DNA from: Serratia proteamaculans
GTDB taxonomy: Bacteria > Pseudomonadota > Gammaproteobacteria > Enterobacterales > Enterobacteriaceae
DNA: 64,000 bases
Direction: 5' to 3'
Assembly (NCBI RefSeq): GCF_013337185.1
Contig: NZ_SWDE01000008.1
Location: 1 to 64,000, forward strand
Shown: one piece after another, positions 9,301 through 18,663 of the stretch
Layout of the letters: every line of letters starts with the position of its first letter
Numbering within the stretch: position 1 is the stretch's first letter
Position numbers and translations under genes: made by a program
The notes under the pieces: generated by a model
Databases searched by the model: none
Seen by the model: the letters and a program-made list of their open reading frames with translations, nothing else
Told to the model about the DNA's origin: nothing

Positions 9301-10611
9301 TTATTTTTTACGCCACTGCAGCCGCCAGGGTTGCTGCCCCTCGGGCGTTTGTCCGGCCTCACAGACAAAAATCTCCAGCGCCGCAATCAGCTGGTCATCA
9401 TAATAGATCAACGGGGTACGCTCACGCTGCCACGGAGGAATACCCAACTCCTGCCACAATTTTTTGATCGGACGAGAATGCGCACGACCCAGGATGCGGT
9501 GTTTGCCCTGAGCGGTAAAACGAATGCTCACTTTTTGCTGTGATTGTGGCGCACGCAAACAGATGTCGCCTTCCCCACTGACCAGTTCACCCAATCCATC
9601 TGGCAGCGTCAACGGATCGCCCAATGACCAGCTTAGACTGATTTCACGCAGATCGACCATCAACGGCAACAGATACAAGCGACGGCGGAAGCGGCGGAAC
9701 TGATATTGTCCCAATTGCAGCTGGGGTTCGGCGTCCTCGCGGCTGAGCGCCACTTCTTCCCATAACCGTTGCAACTGTTCGCGAGAAGGCATGGTGACGC
9801 CAAATAGCGCGATCCAACGGCGTAACAAGGCGAAACGCCGGGCCGGTGAGCACGTCAGCAGACCATCAATCGCCAGCGCACGGTCTTTGTCGAGTAGCTT
9901 GTGCAGTTGCTCGGCCAGCAACTCATCCAGCAATTGCTCTTGCTCGGCACACAGGCTGGCACTACGTGCCGTCGCCGCAGCAAAGTGCGGCCAGCGCTGA
10001 TTCAGCAGCGGCAACACCTGCAGACGCAGAAAGTTGCGATCGAAACGTGGGTCCTGATTACTGTCGTCGTCAATCCAACTGAGCTGATGTTGCTGCGCAT
10101 AGGCCTCCAACTGCTGACGAGAGTGACCCAGCAGTGGGCGCAGCAAATGATTATTCCCCAGCGACGTCTGTGCAGCCATGGCCGACAGACCCGCCGGGCC
10201 GCTGCCACGCTTTAGTGCCAGCAGGAAGGTTTCACATTGGTCGTCAAGGTGCTGCGCAGTAAGCAAGGTTTCACCGGCCGCCAGCGTGCTGGCAAAAGCC
10301 GAGTAGCGCGCCGCCCGGGCTGCGGCTTCGATACCACCCTGCTGGCTATCAACCTGCACGTGCTGAACCACCAGGGGTAACTGCCAGGCAACGCATTGTT
10401 GCTGACAGTGTGTTACCCACTGGTCGGCAAAAGCACTCAGGCCATGATGCACGTGCACCGCGCGAAGCTGCAAGTCCGGCAATTGCTGCCGTAAACCCAC
10501 CAGCAGGTGCAACAGCACGCTGGAATCCAGCCCGCCGCTGAATGCCACCAGCAAGTGCCGGTGTGCACCCAATTGCCGGGCAAGCTGTGCGGATAATTGA
10601 TTGTTATTCAT
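9301..10611 (-). CDS. tilS: tRNA(Ile)-lysidine synthetase
   Basis: Converts the wobble C34 of tRNA-Ile2 to lysidine with ATP and lysine, so that the tRNA reads AUA. The PP-loop SGGLDSS at about residues 25-31 binds ATP. The N-terminal N-type ATPase domain is followed by TilS-specific and C-terminal domains, 436 residues in total, near the E. coli length. In E. coli yaeR lies next to it; here dtpC and the cad genes intervene. Confidence 0.95.
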   Translation of the reverse strand: MNNNQLSAQLARQLGAHRHLLVAFSGGLDSSVLLHLLVGLRQQLPDLQLRAVHVHHGLSAFADQWVTHCQQQCVAWQLPLVVQHVQVDSQQGGIEAAARAARYSAFASTLAAGETLLTAQHLDDQCETFLLALKRGSGPAGLSAMAAQTSLGNNHLLRPLLGHSRQQLEAYAQQHQLSWIDDDSNQDPRFDRNFLRLQVLPLLNQRWPHFAAATARSASLCAEQEQLLDELLAEQLHKLLDKDRALAIDGLLTCSPARRFALLRRWIALFGVTMPSREQLQRLWEEVALSREDAEPQLQLGQYQFRRFRRRLYLLPLMVDLREISLSWSLGDPLTLPDGLGELVSGEGDICLRAPQSQQKVSIRFTAQGKHRILGRAHSRPIKKLWQELGIPPWQRERTPLIYYDDQLIAALEIFVCEAGQTPEGQQPWRLQWRKK

Positions 10612-10667
10612 TGATTAGGCTTAATGACGTCCAGATAGCTGCACGTTAACCCCCGTCATACCATCAA

Positions 10668-12116
10668 TCAAGCATTAACCGCACGGATATGACGGCCGGC
10701 CAGCAACCACCACATGGCCAACACCGCCACCACTGCCGCCGTGCACCCCATCGCCCACCAGCCAATTTGGGCAAACAGGTGGACATAGGCCTGCGCCGTC
10801 GCCCCTGTAGCCGGGTCATCAGCGGTTTGACCGGCGATAATACCGGCCAGATAATTGGCTATCGAGCCGGTGGTCAACATATAGATGCCGGTCAGCACCC
10901 CGGTAGCACCAGGGATATTCAGTCGGGTAATCTGTGCCATGGCGACCGGATCGATAAACAGTTCAGCAAGCCCCATCACCGACAGCCCGGCGATCATCAG
11001 ACTCATCGAGCCCTGGCCGTAACGGGCGTTAAGCGCCATCAGGGTAAAACCCACGCCAATCAGCAGTAAACCAAAGGCGAACTTTCCCCAGATACGCAGA
11101 GTACGGCTGCCATTGCCATTGCCTCGCACCAGCCAGGCCAGCATCACACCGCCAAACATCACGGCAAAAGCGTTAACCGACTGGAACAATGCCGTTGGCA
11201 CCGTCCAGGAAAACCATTGGCGGTCGACAAAGTGATCGATAAACAGGCTGATCGAACTACCGCCCTGCTGGGCAAAGGCCCAGAACAAGGTGCCCAACAG
11301 CATCAACATCACTATCTGCCACAGCCCACGGCGCTGCACTGTTGTCGCCCGGGCCATAATACGGATCACCATCACGACGGCGGCGGCACACACCAGCATC
11401 AGTAATTGACCGGCCAGGTCGTAAATGAACAGTGAAGTGAAGAACAGAGGGGCTAGTAGCAGCATGGCGCTCAGCCATACCCAGTTAGGGACCCGCAGCG
11501 TGGTGACGCACATCTGCGCCCGATCCACACCGCGTGTGTGGCTGAAATGACGGCTGCCAAACAGGAAAATAGTCAACCCGGCCAGCATGCCGATCCCCGC
11601 CAGCGCAAAGCCGACGTGCCAGCCGTAGCGTTCTGCCGCCAGCCCACAGGCTATGGGCGCCAGGATCGAGCCCACATTACCGGCGGCATACAACAGTGAA
11701 AAGCCCCCTTCCCGGCGCGAATCTTGCGGTTGATACAACTCGCCCAGCAGGCAGCTGATATTGGATTTAAACAGGCCGTAGCCACAGATGATGATCGACA
11801 GCGCCAGGTAGAGTGAATTGGCAGATACGGCGCTCAGGCCGAGCACGATATGGCCCAAAGTCATCAATACTGCGCCAGCAATGACCGCAACGCGGTTGCC
11901 CAGCAGGCGATCGGCAAGCAGGCCGCCGAGGATCGGCGTGACGTAGACCAGAGAAGCGTAGGCGCTATAGAGGCTAATGGCGCGGCTATCGGAATAACCA
12001 AGTTGGTGGGTAAGATAGAGAATAAGTAACGCACGCATGCCGTAAAAGCTGAAATATTCCCAAATTTGTATGGCTACGACATAGTAGATTGCGCGCGGCT
12101 GTGAGGGTGTTTTCAT
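10668..12116 (-). CDS. dtpC: proton-dependent dipeptide permease, DtpC type
   Basis: Twelve-to-fourteen-helix POT/PTR-family transporter of the inner membrane (482 residues). The usual ExxERF motif of helix 1 reads Q17-I-W-E20-Y21 here, the same departure seen in E. coli DtpC (YjdL). That protein is an atypical member that prefers dipeptides containing lysine. The gene lies downstream of cadBA as in E. coli, which suggests that imported lysine peptides feed the decarboxylase. A hairpin lies between it and cadA. Confidence 0.9.
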   Translation of the reverse strand: MKTPSQPRAIYYVVAIQIWEYFSFYGMRALLILYLTHQLGYSDSRAISLYSAYASLVYVTPILGGLLADRLLGNRVAVIAGAVLMTLGHIVLGLSAVSANSLYLALSIIICGYGLFKSNISCLLGELYQPQDSRREGGFSLLYAAGNVGSILAPIACGLAAERYGWHVGFALAGIGMLAGLTIFLFGSRHFSHTRGVDRAQMCVTTLRVPNWVWLSAMLLLAPLFFTSLFIYDLAGQLLMLVCAAAVVMVIRIMARATTVQRRGLWQIVMLMLLGTLFWAFAQQGGSSISLFIDHFVDRQWFSWTVPTALFQSVNAFAVMFGGVMLAWLVRGNGNGSRTLRIWGKFAFGLLLIGVGFTLMALNARYGQGSMSLMIAGLSVMGLAELFIDPVAMAQITRLNIPGATGVLTGIYMLTTGSIANYLAGIIAGQTADDPATGATAQAYVHLFAQIGWWAMGCTAAVVAVLAMWWLLAGRHIRAVNA

Positions 12117-12147
12117 GGTTTTCTCCCATCAGTCGGGGAACGACAAA

Positions 12148-12174
12148 AGGGGAAGCGCAAGCGCCTCCCCCTTG
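12148..12174 (-). terminator. hairpin between cadA and dtpC
   Basis: On the minus strand GGGGGAGGCGC and GCGCTTCCCC pair around a TT turn, followed by TTTTGTCG. It lies between the cadA stop and the dtpC start. It could end cadBA transcripts or attenuate read-through into dtpC. Confidence 0.65.
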
Positions 12175-12183
12175 TTATTTCAC

Positions 12184-14325
12184 TTATTTATCGTTTTTCA
12201 ACACCTTCACGGTGTAACGTCCATCCGCCTGGCGATAAGCGCCGTGGATATCAGTTTCGAAGCCTGGATAATGCGCGCCGATTTCGCACAGCATTTGCAG
12301 GAATTCCAGTACCGGACGGCTTTCTTCGGTGAGCATTTCACCCGGCATCACCAGCGGAACACCCGGAGGATATGGCAGGATCATGTTGGCATTCACTTTG
12401 CCCACCATGTCTTCCAAATAAACCTCTTCCACTTCACCGTGCAGTTCTTTCTGGAAGGCCTGGAACGGGTTCATGACCATCGCCGGCAGCACTTCAAAGG
12501 CGCGATACATCAGATCCGGCAGGTTATGGTGTTTCACCAGGTTGTGAATGTTCTGGGCCAGTTCCTGGATGCGCATGTCTTCATAAAACTCTGGTGCCTC
12601 TTTGTACAGCGAAGGCAGCATGTTTTTCACCCGCAGGTTCAGGTCGAACGAGCGTTTAAAGTCAGTCAGGCCGCGCAGCAGGCTAAGAGCTTTGGTTTTA
12701 TCGATGCCGATGCTGAACAGGAACAGCAGGTTATACGGACCGGTTTTCTCAACAATGATGCCGTGCTCATCAAGATATTTGGCAACCAGGCTGGCCGGGA
12801 TACCAAACGACTCCATTTCACCATCTTTGCTCATCCCTGGTGTCAACATGGTGACCTTGATCGGGTCAAGGTACATATGTTCGTTATCAATACCTTTGAA
12901 ACCATGCCATGCACTGTCGGAACGCAGCGGCCAACACTCGGCTTCATCGATATGTTCCGGCTGCCAAACGTCAAAGAACCAACCTTCAGATTCGACATTC
13001 AGACGTTTGATTTCTTTACGGAACTTGATAGCTCGTTCAATTGAACCGTTAATCAGACGCTTACCGGCATTACCTTTCATCATCGCCGCTGCGGTTTCGG
13101 TAGAGGCCACGATGCCGTAGTGCGGTGAAGTGGTGGTATGCATCATGTAGGCTTCATTGAAGGTTTCTTCGTTGATGTCCCCTTTCACGTGGATCATTGA
13201 AGCCTGTGAGAACGCCGCCAGCAGTTTATGGGTGGATTGGGTTTCATAGATCACTTTCCCTTCCACGCGGCCGCCGCTCATGCCGCACTTGCCTTTGTAG
13301 ATCGGGTGGAAGTTGGTGTAAGGCACCCAGGCAGAGTCAAAGTGGATGGATTTCACATCCAGCGTGCTCTTGATGAAATCGGTGTTATACAACAGACCGT
13401 CGTAGGTCGAGTTGGTGATCACCGCGTGTACCGGCCAGGTAGCGTTAGGAGTATCTTTCACGCGTTTGGCGATGGTGGCGCGGGCAAATTCGCTCTGTGG
13501 AATACCGCCGAGGATGCCGTAAGCGTTACGGGTCGGGCGGAAGTAGATCGGCGTAATGTCGCTCATCATCATCAGATGGGTCAGCGATTTGTGGCAGTTA
13601 CGGTCAATCAGCACCGTGCTGCCGGCAGGCGCAGAGTACATACCAACAATTTTGTTGGCGGTAGAAGTGCCGTTAGTCACCATATAGCTGCGTTCAGCGT
13701 TGAACACGCGGGCAATGTATTCTTCGGCTTCTTTGTGCGGGCCGGAGTGATCCAGCAGTGAACCCAGCTCAGAGACCGAAATTGACACGTCGGATTTCAT
13801 CGCGTTCGGGCCAAAGAAATCGTAGAACAGGCTACCGACCGGGCTTTTCTGGAAGGCGGTACCACCCATGTGCCCGGGAGTACAGAAGGTGTATTTACCT
13901 TCACGTACATATTTGAACAGCGCTTTGGTCAGCGGTGGCAGGATGGTGTCCACGTACTCATCGGTGTTCTGTTTGATCTTGTCGGCAATGTCGTTGGCCG
14001 CACCGAGCGCATATTCAAAGAAACGTACCTGCATACGCAGATCGTTAAGGCTGACGTCCAGGGTTGAATAAGTATTGGCAAAGGCATACAGCGGCATGTA
14101 CTCATTCAATTCGCTGATTTCCTGGCACAGCTCAAGGTTGTATTTATCCCAGTCGAAAATCACACCGCACAGACGGGCATTATTCTCGATCAATTTGAGC
14201 AGGTCTTCGCGGTCGTTCGGGTAAACAATGCGGAAGTTCAGTTTTTCCAACGCGTTGTGCAGTTCGCGGATGGGCTCTTCTTTGAAGTAGACACCCATGT
14301 GGTTCATGATAGCAATAACGTTCAT
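12184..14325 (-). CDS. cadA: acid-inducible lysine decarboxylase
   Basis: PLP enzyme that converts lysine to cadaverine and CO2 in the cytoplasm, consuming a proton. An N-terminal wing domain (about 1-130) precedes the aspartate aminotransferase-fold core; the PLP lysine is in ETQSTHKLLAAF, equivalent to K367 of E. coli CadA. It follows cadB, as in E. coli, and is closer to CadA than to LdcC throughout. I start at the second ATG (14325, 713 residues): GGAG is 8 bases upstream of it but only 2 from the ATG at 14331. Confidence 0.97.
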   Translation of the reverse strand: MNVIAIMNHMGVYFKEEPIRELHNALEKLNFRIVYPNDREDLLKLIENNARLCGVIFDWDKYNLELCQEISELNEYMPLYAFANTYSTLDVSLNDLRMQVRFFEYALGAANDIADKIKQNTDEYVDTILPPLTKALFKYVREGKYTFCTPGHMGGTAFQKSPVGSLFYDFFGPNAMKSDVSISVSELGSLLDHSGPHKEAEEYIARVFNAERSYMVTNGTSTANKIVGMYSAPAGSTVLIDRNCHKSLTHLMMMSDITPIYFRPTRNAYGILGGIPQSEFARATIAKRVKDTPNATWPVHAVITNSTYDGLLYNTDFIKSTLDVKSIHFDSAWVPYTNFHPIYKGKCGMSGGRVEGKVIYETQSTHKLLAAFSQASMIHVKGDINEETFNEAYMMHTTTSPHYGIVASTETAAAMMKGNAGKRLINGSIERAIKFRKEIKRLNVESEGWFFDVWQPEHIDEAECWPLRSDSAWHGFKGIDNEHMYLDPIKVTMLTPGMSKDGEMESFGIPASLVAKYLDEHGIIVEKTGPYNLLFLFSIGIDKTKALSLLRGLTDFKRSFDLNLRVKNMLPSLYKEAPEFYEDMRIQELAQNIHNLVKHHNLPDLMYRAFEVLPAMVMNPFQAFQKELHGEVEEVYLEDMVGKVNANMILPYPPGVPLVMPGEMLTEESRPVLEFLQMLCEIGAHYPGFETDIHGAYRQADGRYTVKVLKNDK

Positions 14326-14347
14326 AATCATTTCTCCAGGTAATGCG

Positions 14348-14390
14348 AGCCCCTTGCCATCACGGATGACAATTGTTGTTGCAAGGGGCT
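14348..14390 (-). repeat. long-range inverted repeat in the cadB-cadA spacer
   Basis: AGCCCCTTGC (14348-14357) and GCAAGGGGCT (14381-14390) are perfect 10-base inverted repeats around a 23-base loop. In the cadBA mRNA they would form a stable stem between the two genes, without a clear U-tract. It could protect or process the message and set the CadB:CadA ratio; that is inference. Confidence 0.75.
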
Positions 14391-14416
14391 GAATTAAGAA
14401 GTGGGTCAGTACGTGC

Positions 14417-15766
14417 TTAGTGCGCTTTGGCCGTCGTGCTGTTGTCGATGGCTACAGCATTGGCTTTCGCTGTCTGACGGGTATTCATTTTGCGGGCGTA
14501 GAACATCAGGATGATCAGGCTGATGATGAAGGTGCCGGCCAGTTCGAACGATTCGGCGCCCATCAGTGCGATGAAGCAGAAGCCACAACCCAGAACCGAG
14601 GCAATCAGGCTCAACAGGTTACGTATATTGACGCCTTCAAAGCGGATCAGGTCTACGCAAGAGTAGAAGTAAGGCAACATGGTCAGCAGTACTGCAATAC
14701 CGGTCAGCATCCCGAACAGGTCGGAAGCTTTACCACCGCCGGAGCTCATGGCGGTAATCAGCACCATCAGCGCGGTCATTTTGCAGCTGGCCAGCAGCAG
14801 GCCTTTTCTAGGAATGCCGTTCTTATCGAGTTCGCCGTACACTTTCGGGAAGTTACCGTCGTTGGCGGCACGGACCCCAGCCTGGCCAACCAGCATCATC
14901 CACGAACCGAGTGAAGTCAGACAGGCAAAGGCGGTGAAGGCAGAGACCAGAGGTGCAGCCCAGTTCCCCATAATGGCGGAGGCGCTGACGGCGAACGGTG
15001 CACCGCTGGCAGCCATTTGGCTAGCCGGGAACATACCGCTCATCACCTGAGTGGCCGCAATGTAGATAATCCCGGCCAGCGCGGTACCCAGCATGGTTGC
15101 CAGCGGTACGGTGCGTTTCGGGTTTTTCACCATGCCGGTACTCACAGCGGCAGACTCTACGCCGATGAACGCCCACAGGCACAGCAGGATACTTTTGATT
15201 ACCGCATGGCTGTCGGTGGTACCGGAAGTATTCCAGTTAGCGTGGTAGGTTGCAGCGTCGAACCAATGCCAGCCGGCAGTCGCGGTGACAATCACCGGGA
15301 TTAGCACCAACACCAGGCCGAGGGTGGTCAAACGGCTGACCCAGGTCCCGCCGAGCAGGTTAATAAAGGTGAATACCCAGACGATAGCAATACAGGCAAT
15401 ACCCGCCGGTACCGGGTTATTCAGTGCAGGGAAGAAGGTAGAAAGGTAAGAAACTGCGGTAATACCGATAGCCAAATTACCGATCCAGTTCGCATGGTAA
15501 TAAAGCACGCCGGTCTGGAAACCAAACGCCGGTGAAATTTCACCCGCGTAAGCAATAGGGCCACCCTGTTGGGGATTTTTGGTGGCCAGACGCGCATAGA
15601 CATAAGCCAGTGACATCGCGCCAATAATAGAGATTACCCATCCCCAGATCGCGATAGAACCGAGACTTGCCAGGTTCGCGGGTAATAAGGCAATACCGCT
15701 CCCCATCATATTACCGGCAACCACACCGGTACAGGCAATAAGCCCTATTTTCTTGGATGAAGCCAT
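14417..15766 (-). CDS. cadB: lysine:cadaverine antiporter
   Basis: APC-family inner-membrane exchanger of about 12 helices (449 residues). It imports lysine and exports cadaverine, which raises external pH when paired with CadA. Helix 1 carries the substrate-binding glycine stretch GNMMGSGIALLP and the N-terminus is KKIGLIACTGVVAG, as in E. coli CadB. An AGGAG ribosome site lies upstream of the ATG at 15766. It is first in cadBA, behind an AT-rich control region. Confidence 0.96.
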   Translation of the reverse strand: MASSKKIGLIACTGVVAGNMMGSGIALLPANLASLGSIAIWGWVISIIGAMSLAYVYARLATKNPQQGGPIAYAGEISPAFGFQTGVLYYHANWIGNLAIGITAVSYLSTFFPALNNPVPAGIACIAIVWVFTFINLLGGTWVSRLTTLGLVLVLIPVIVTATAGWHWFDAATYHANWNTSGTTDSHAVIKSILLCLWAFIGVESAAVSTGMVKNPKRTVPLATMLGTALAGIIYIAATQVMSGMFPASQMAASGAPFAVSASAIMGNWAAPLVSAFTAFACLTSLGSWMMLVGQAGVRAANDGNFPKVYGELDKNGIPRKGLLLASCKMTALMVLITAMSSGGGKASDLFGMLTGIAVLLTMLPYFYSCVDLIRFEGVNIRNLLSLIASVLGCGFCFIALMGAESFELAGTFIISLIILMFYARKMNTRQTAKANAVAIDNSTTAKAH

Positions 15767-16085
15767 GGTCAGTTTCTCCTGATTTTGATTTCTTATAAGT
15801 CTCGGCCGTTATGCAAATTTGCTAATGACCGGACTTGATAGTCAGGATGCTAATGATCGGCGGGAATAAAGTCCTAAAGATAAAGTGATATTACGCTCAT
15901 GATCATACAAATGATAAACTGAGGTTTTTCATTAACACATCAAGAGATAAATACGGGCTCAAGAAAAGATAAACAACCAATAAAAACATTAAGATAGCCA
16001 TGTTATTTTCACTAACAAATGAAAATAAAAGAGAGAAATAAATCAACCAATGAGTTAATGGGTTTTAACAAATAAAACCCAATAA
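15767..16085 (-). promoter_or_regulatory. cadBA control region (AT-rich, repeats, hairpin)
   Basis: This gene-free stretch between cadC and cadB is strongly AT-rich, mostly in its distal part (about 15880-16085). A possible -10, TATAAG, lies at 15797-15792 with a poor -35, as expected for an activator-dependent promoter. TCATTAGCA (minus strand) occurs twice, at 15820-15828 and 15848-15856, 28 bases apart. A perfect 8-base inverted repeat GGGTTTTA/TAAAACCC is at 16060-16080. In E. coli the equivalent region binds CadC at two sites and is silenced by H-NS. I cannot assign exact CadC sites here. Confidence 0.7.
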
Positions 16086-16089
16086 ATAA

Positions 16090-16122
16090 CACCGCCGGTC
16101 AAAAAAACTGACTCGGCGGCGT
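16090..16122 (-). terminator. terminator of cadC
   Basis: Directly after the cadC stop, a GC-rich stem (CCGCCG...CGGCGG arms with a T-rich loop) is followed by TTATTTATT on the minus strand. It should separate cadC transcription from cadBA. Confidence 0.7.
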
Positions 16123-16125
16123 GGC

Positions 16126-17682
16126 TTAATTGGGTTGTTTATCCGGATTGTAGTTTTCGAGGTAGGGAACGACGGTGTTTATTGAGGTATGGAAGACGGC
16201 ATTACGGATCCAGTGCAAGGTATTCTCGCCCGGACGCAGGTTAAATGCCGTGATATAGGAGTCAGCAGCCAAGCGATTGTAGCCCTGCATTTCATAAACT
16301 TTGCCTAGTAACACATAATTCATCCAGGACATCTGCAGCTCAATGCCTTTATTTATCGCCTGATAAGCCTCATCGGTTTTCCCCTCCCCCAACGCCCGTA
16401 TCGTATGGATCTGCTGAATTATCGGGCTGTCTTTTAAAGCGGGCAGCGCATCCAGGCGAGCTATCTCGGTATCCAGTTGCGCCAACTGTCCGCTATCAAA
16501 AGGTTGATAAGAGTTACGCAGTAAGTCTGCCAGCGCTTTTTCCGCCGCGACATAAATAAAGTCCGGTGTCGATTTTATCATTTCACCCAACATGCTACTG
16601 GCATGGGTCAACGAGTCGATATCCCCCTGGATCAATAACTGATGCGCCTGGTAATACTGCTGCAGTTCTGGGCCTGAATTGGGCAAGAGTTTCATCAACC
16701 GCTGCTGCAAAGGGGCTGGCCACGGCTGATTGAGGGCCACAGACAGACTGCTCAGGAAGTCCTCCTGAATTTTCAGTTGATTGTCTGTAGTCACAAAATA
16801 GCGCTTATCCAACATGATCGAGCTGTCCGCATTGTCCACCAGCCGTACCGACAGGAAACATTGCTGCGCACGATAATGGCGCTGGTTGACGAACTCAATG
16901 GTCAGCGATTTACCCGAACTGCTTGGCCCGGTGTAGTTATAGTTGGTCTGATCGTGCACCAGGAAAGTCGAATAGGTGTTTAGCGAGTCCGTGACGACTT
17001 CGCTCAGGCCGACGACATAGGAAAGTTGCGGCGTCCAGTTACTGCAGCTGTTGCCCCCCTGAATGCGGATATCAATATCCCGCGGGTTCATCAGCACCGG
17101 CATGGTGGATTCCGGTATGCGGCGCGACAGAGTTGCGATGGCCACGAACACCACGCAGGCGCTCAACGCCGCCAGGAAAGCCAGCCACACCCAAAACGGT
17201 GATTGACGATAAAAAGCCACCTTCGCCTTTGCCGGGGGTGTTTTTTTCTGACTGGGTTTTGGCGGCTCGTACTCAGCGCCATCGTCTTCACTGCCATCTT
17301 CCGGCTCATGAGTGATGACCGCCACCCGCGGTGCCGCAGGCAGGCTTGTCTCTTCCCCTTCACACCACATCACTGGCGCAGCCAGTTTATAGCCACGCTT
17401 GGGCACGGTAATGATGTATTCCGGGCTGTTGCTGTCACCGTCCTTCAGGTATTTGCGCAGTTCGGAAATACTCTGAGTCACCACATGATTGGTGACGATG
17501 TTGCGCTTCCAAACGTTATCGATCAGCTCATCGCGACTCAGCACCACATCCGGGTGTCGGGCGAAATATTGCAGCATATCAATTAAGCGCGGTTCCAACG
17601 CCAACTGGCGCCCATCACGGCTTATTTTGTTGTCTGCGGGAGTAACCAACCACTCACCAACGCGAAAAACGGGTTCTTGCAT
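16126..17682 (-). CDS. cadC: membrane-integrated transcriptional activator CadC
   Basis: ToxR-like one-component regulator that activates cadBA at low pH with lysine present. Residues about 1-105 are an OmpR-type winged helix (recognition part TNHVVTQSISELRKYL). A linker and one transmembrane helix near 165-185 follow, then the periplasmic sensor with the two cysteines (NSCSNW and QQCFLSV) that form the pH-linked disulfide in E. coli, and the helical subdomain that senses cadaverine. At 518 residues it is close to the E. coli protein (512). It has the same orientation and order as in E. coli. Confidence 0.95.
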   Translation of the reverse strand: MQEPVFRVGEWLVTPADNKISRDGRQLALEPRLIDMLQYFARHPDVVLSRDELIDNVWKRNIVTNHVVTQSISELRKYLKDGDSNSPEYIITVPKRGYKLAAPVMWCEGEETSLPAAPRVAVITHEPEDGSEDDGAEYEPPKPSQKKTPPAKAKVAFYRQSPFWVWLAFLAALSACVVFVAIATLSRRIPESTMPVLMNPRDIDIRIQGGNSCSNWTPQLSYVVGLSEVVTDSLNTYSTFLVHDQTNYNYTGPSSSGKSLTIEFVNQRHYRAQQCFLSVRLVDNADSSIMLDKRYFVTTDNQLKIQEDFLSSLSVALNQPWPAPLQQRLMKLLPNSGPELQQYYQAHQLLIQGDIDSLTHASSMLGEMIKSTPDFIYVAAEKALADLLRNSYQPFDSGQLAQLDTEIARLDALPALKDSPIIQQIHTIRALGEGKTDEAYQAINKGIELQMSWMNYVLLGKVYEMQGYNRLAADSYITAFNLRPGENTLHWIRNAVFHTSINTVVPYLENYNPDKQPN

Positions 17683-17770
17683 AGTGAAAATAACTCAAAA
17701 GGGGGTGCGGCAAGCGCGGGATAATACCATATGAGCGCCCGACCTGCGTCGATATGCCCCGATTAAGCAT

Positions 17771-18160
17771 TCATACCTCATATAATTCTAGAGGCAAGCC
17801 ATCGGGATCGCTGAAAAAAGTGAAGCGTGACTGGGTATAAGGATCGATGCGTACCGGCTCGCAAACTACGCCAGCAGCCTGCAAATGCTCTATGGCCTGC
17901 TCAATGTCCTCGACGCTGAATGCCAGATGGCGCAGGCCACAGGCTTCCGGACGACTGACACGAGCCGGGGGGGACGGGAAGGAAAACAGTTCGATGCTGT
18001 ATTGGCCATTGAGTGCCAGATCGGCCTTCCAGGAGTCACGCTCCTCGCGGTAAAACTCGCCGAGTAAGGTGAAACCCAGGATATCGCAATAAAAATGCTT
18101 ACTGGCCGCATAGTCCGAACCAATGACGGCAATGTGGTGTATCTGACGGAGTGCCAACAT
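17771..18160 (-). CDS. yaeR: VOC (glyoxalase/dioxygenase-fold) family protein YaeR
   Basis: A small vicinal-oxygen-chelate protein of 129 residues with two beta-alpha-beta modules. The metal-ligand pattern resembles glyoxalase I: HHIAV at the start, ELFSFP, LRHLAFSV and a glutamate in DPDGLPLELYEV. The substrate is unknown. I start at the ATG at 18160, matching E. coli YaeR (ML.L.Q.HHIA); an ATG four codons upstream has no ribosome site. In E. coli it lies between tilS and ldcC, which marks where the cad locus interrupts the order here. Confidence 0.9.
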   Translation of the reverse strand: MLALRQIHHIAVIGSDYAASKHFYCDILGFTLLGEFYREERDSWKADLALNGQYSIELFSFPSPPARVSRPEACGLRHLAFSVEDIEQAIEHLQAAGVVCEPVRIDPYTQSRFTFFSDPDGLPLELYEV

Positions 18161-18281
18161 AGTGTGTCTCATTATCGGTGTGATGAGGCACGGTATCCGG
18201 CGGCAGTGGCGACGTCAACGACAAAAAGCCCCGTATATAAGACGGGGCCGTCATTCAGAAATCAGCAACGCAACCGGCAGA

Positions 18282-18515
18282 TCAGGCTTTAAGATCGGCC
18301 AGTGCAGCACCGTAGTTGATGTGCAGCACCTGCCCATCCACCACCAGCGCCGGTACGCTCTGTACCCCGGCTTTTTCTGCTTCGGCGAGACGCGCCGGTT
18401 TTTCACCCAGATGCACCACATCCACCTGTACATCCTGGCTCAACAGGCCCAACAACTGCTGCTCTGCGCTGACGCAAACCGAACAACCGGCATGATAGAA
18501 AACGGCTTTGGTCAT
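18282..18515 (-). CDS. small thioredoxin/glutaredoxin-fold protein
   Basis: A 77-residue cytoplasmic protein with a redox motif CSVC near the N-terminus (HAGCSVCVSAEQQLL) and the cis-proline SVPALVV, both typical of the thioredoxin fold. It is close to the minimal size of a glutaredoxin. Its partner is unknown. The ATG at 18515 has AAGGAG 7 bases upstream; the ATG at 18557 would add 14 unrelated residues. It is divergent from a MarR-type regulator with two palindromes between them, so it is the likely target. Confidence 0.85.
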   Translation of the reverse strand: MTKAVFYHAGCSVCVSAEQQLLGLLSQDVQVDVVHLGEKPARLAEAEKAGVQSVPALVVDGQVLHINYGAALADLKA

Positions 18516-18564
18516 GATAATTCTCCTTGGTTCTGACTGTGTGTGAAATGAATTCACTTATTTA

Positions 18565-18637
18565 GTTTCGATTCGAAACCAAATGCACAATAAATCCTCC
18601 ATCACGACTTGTCAATATAGTTTTTAATCGATACTAT
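18565..18637. promoter_or_regulatory. two operator-like palindromes in the thioredoxin/MarR divergent region
   Basis: GTTTCGATTCGAAAC at 18565-18579 is a perfect 7-base inverted repeat around one base. At 18617-18637 ATAGT...ACTAT flank TTTTTAATCGAT as a less perfect palindrome, also containing TCGA/ATCGAT-like centres. Both lie between the divergent starts, and the second is about 25 bases before the regulator start. This is the usual arrangement for MarR autorepression. Confidence 0.7.
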
Positions 18638-18663
18638 TTTCCCACACTAACGAGGATCCCATC

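Noticed and set aside
12115-13044. 309-codon open frame antisense to cadA
   Set aside because: Shadow frame of a certain gene, without ribosome site or known motif.
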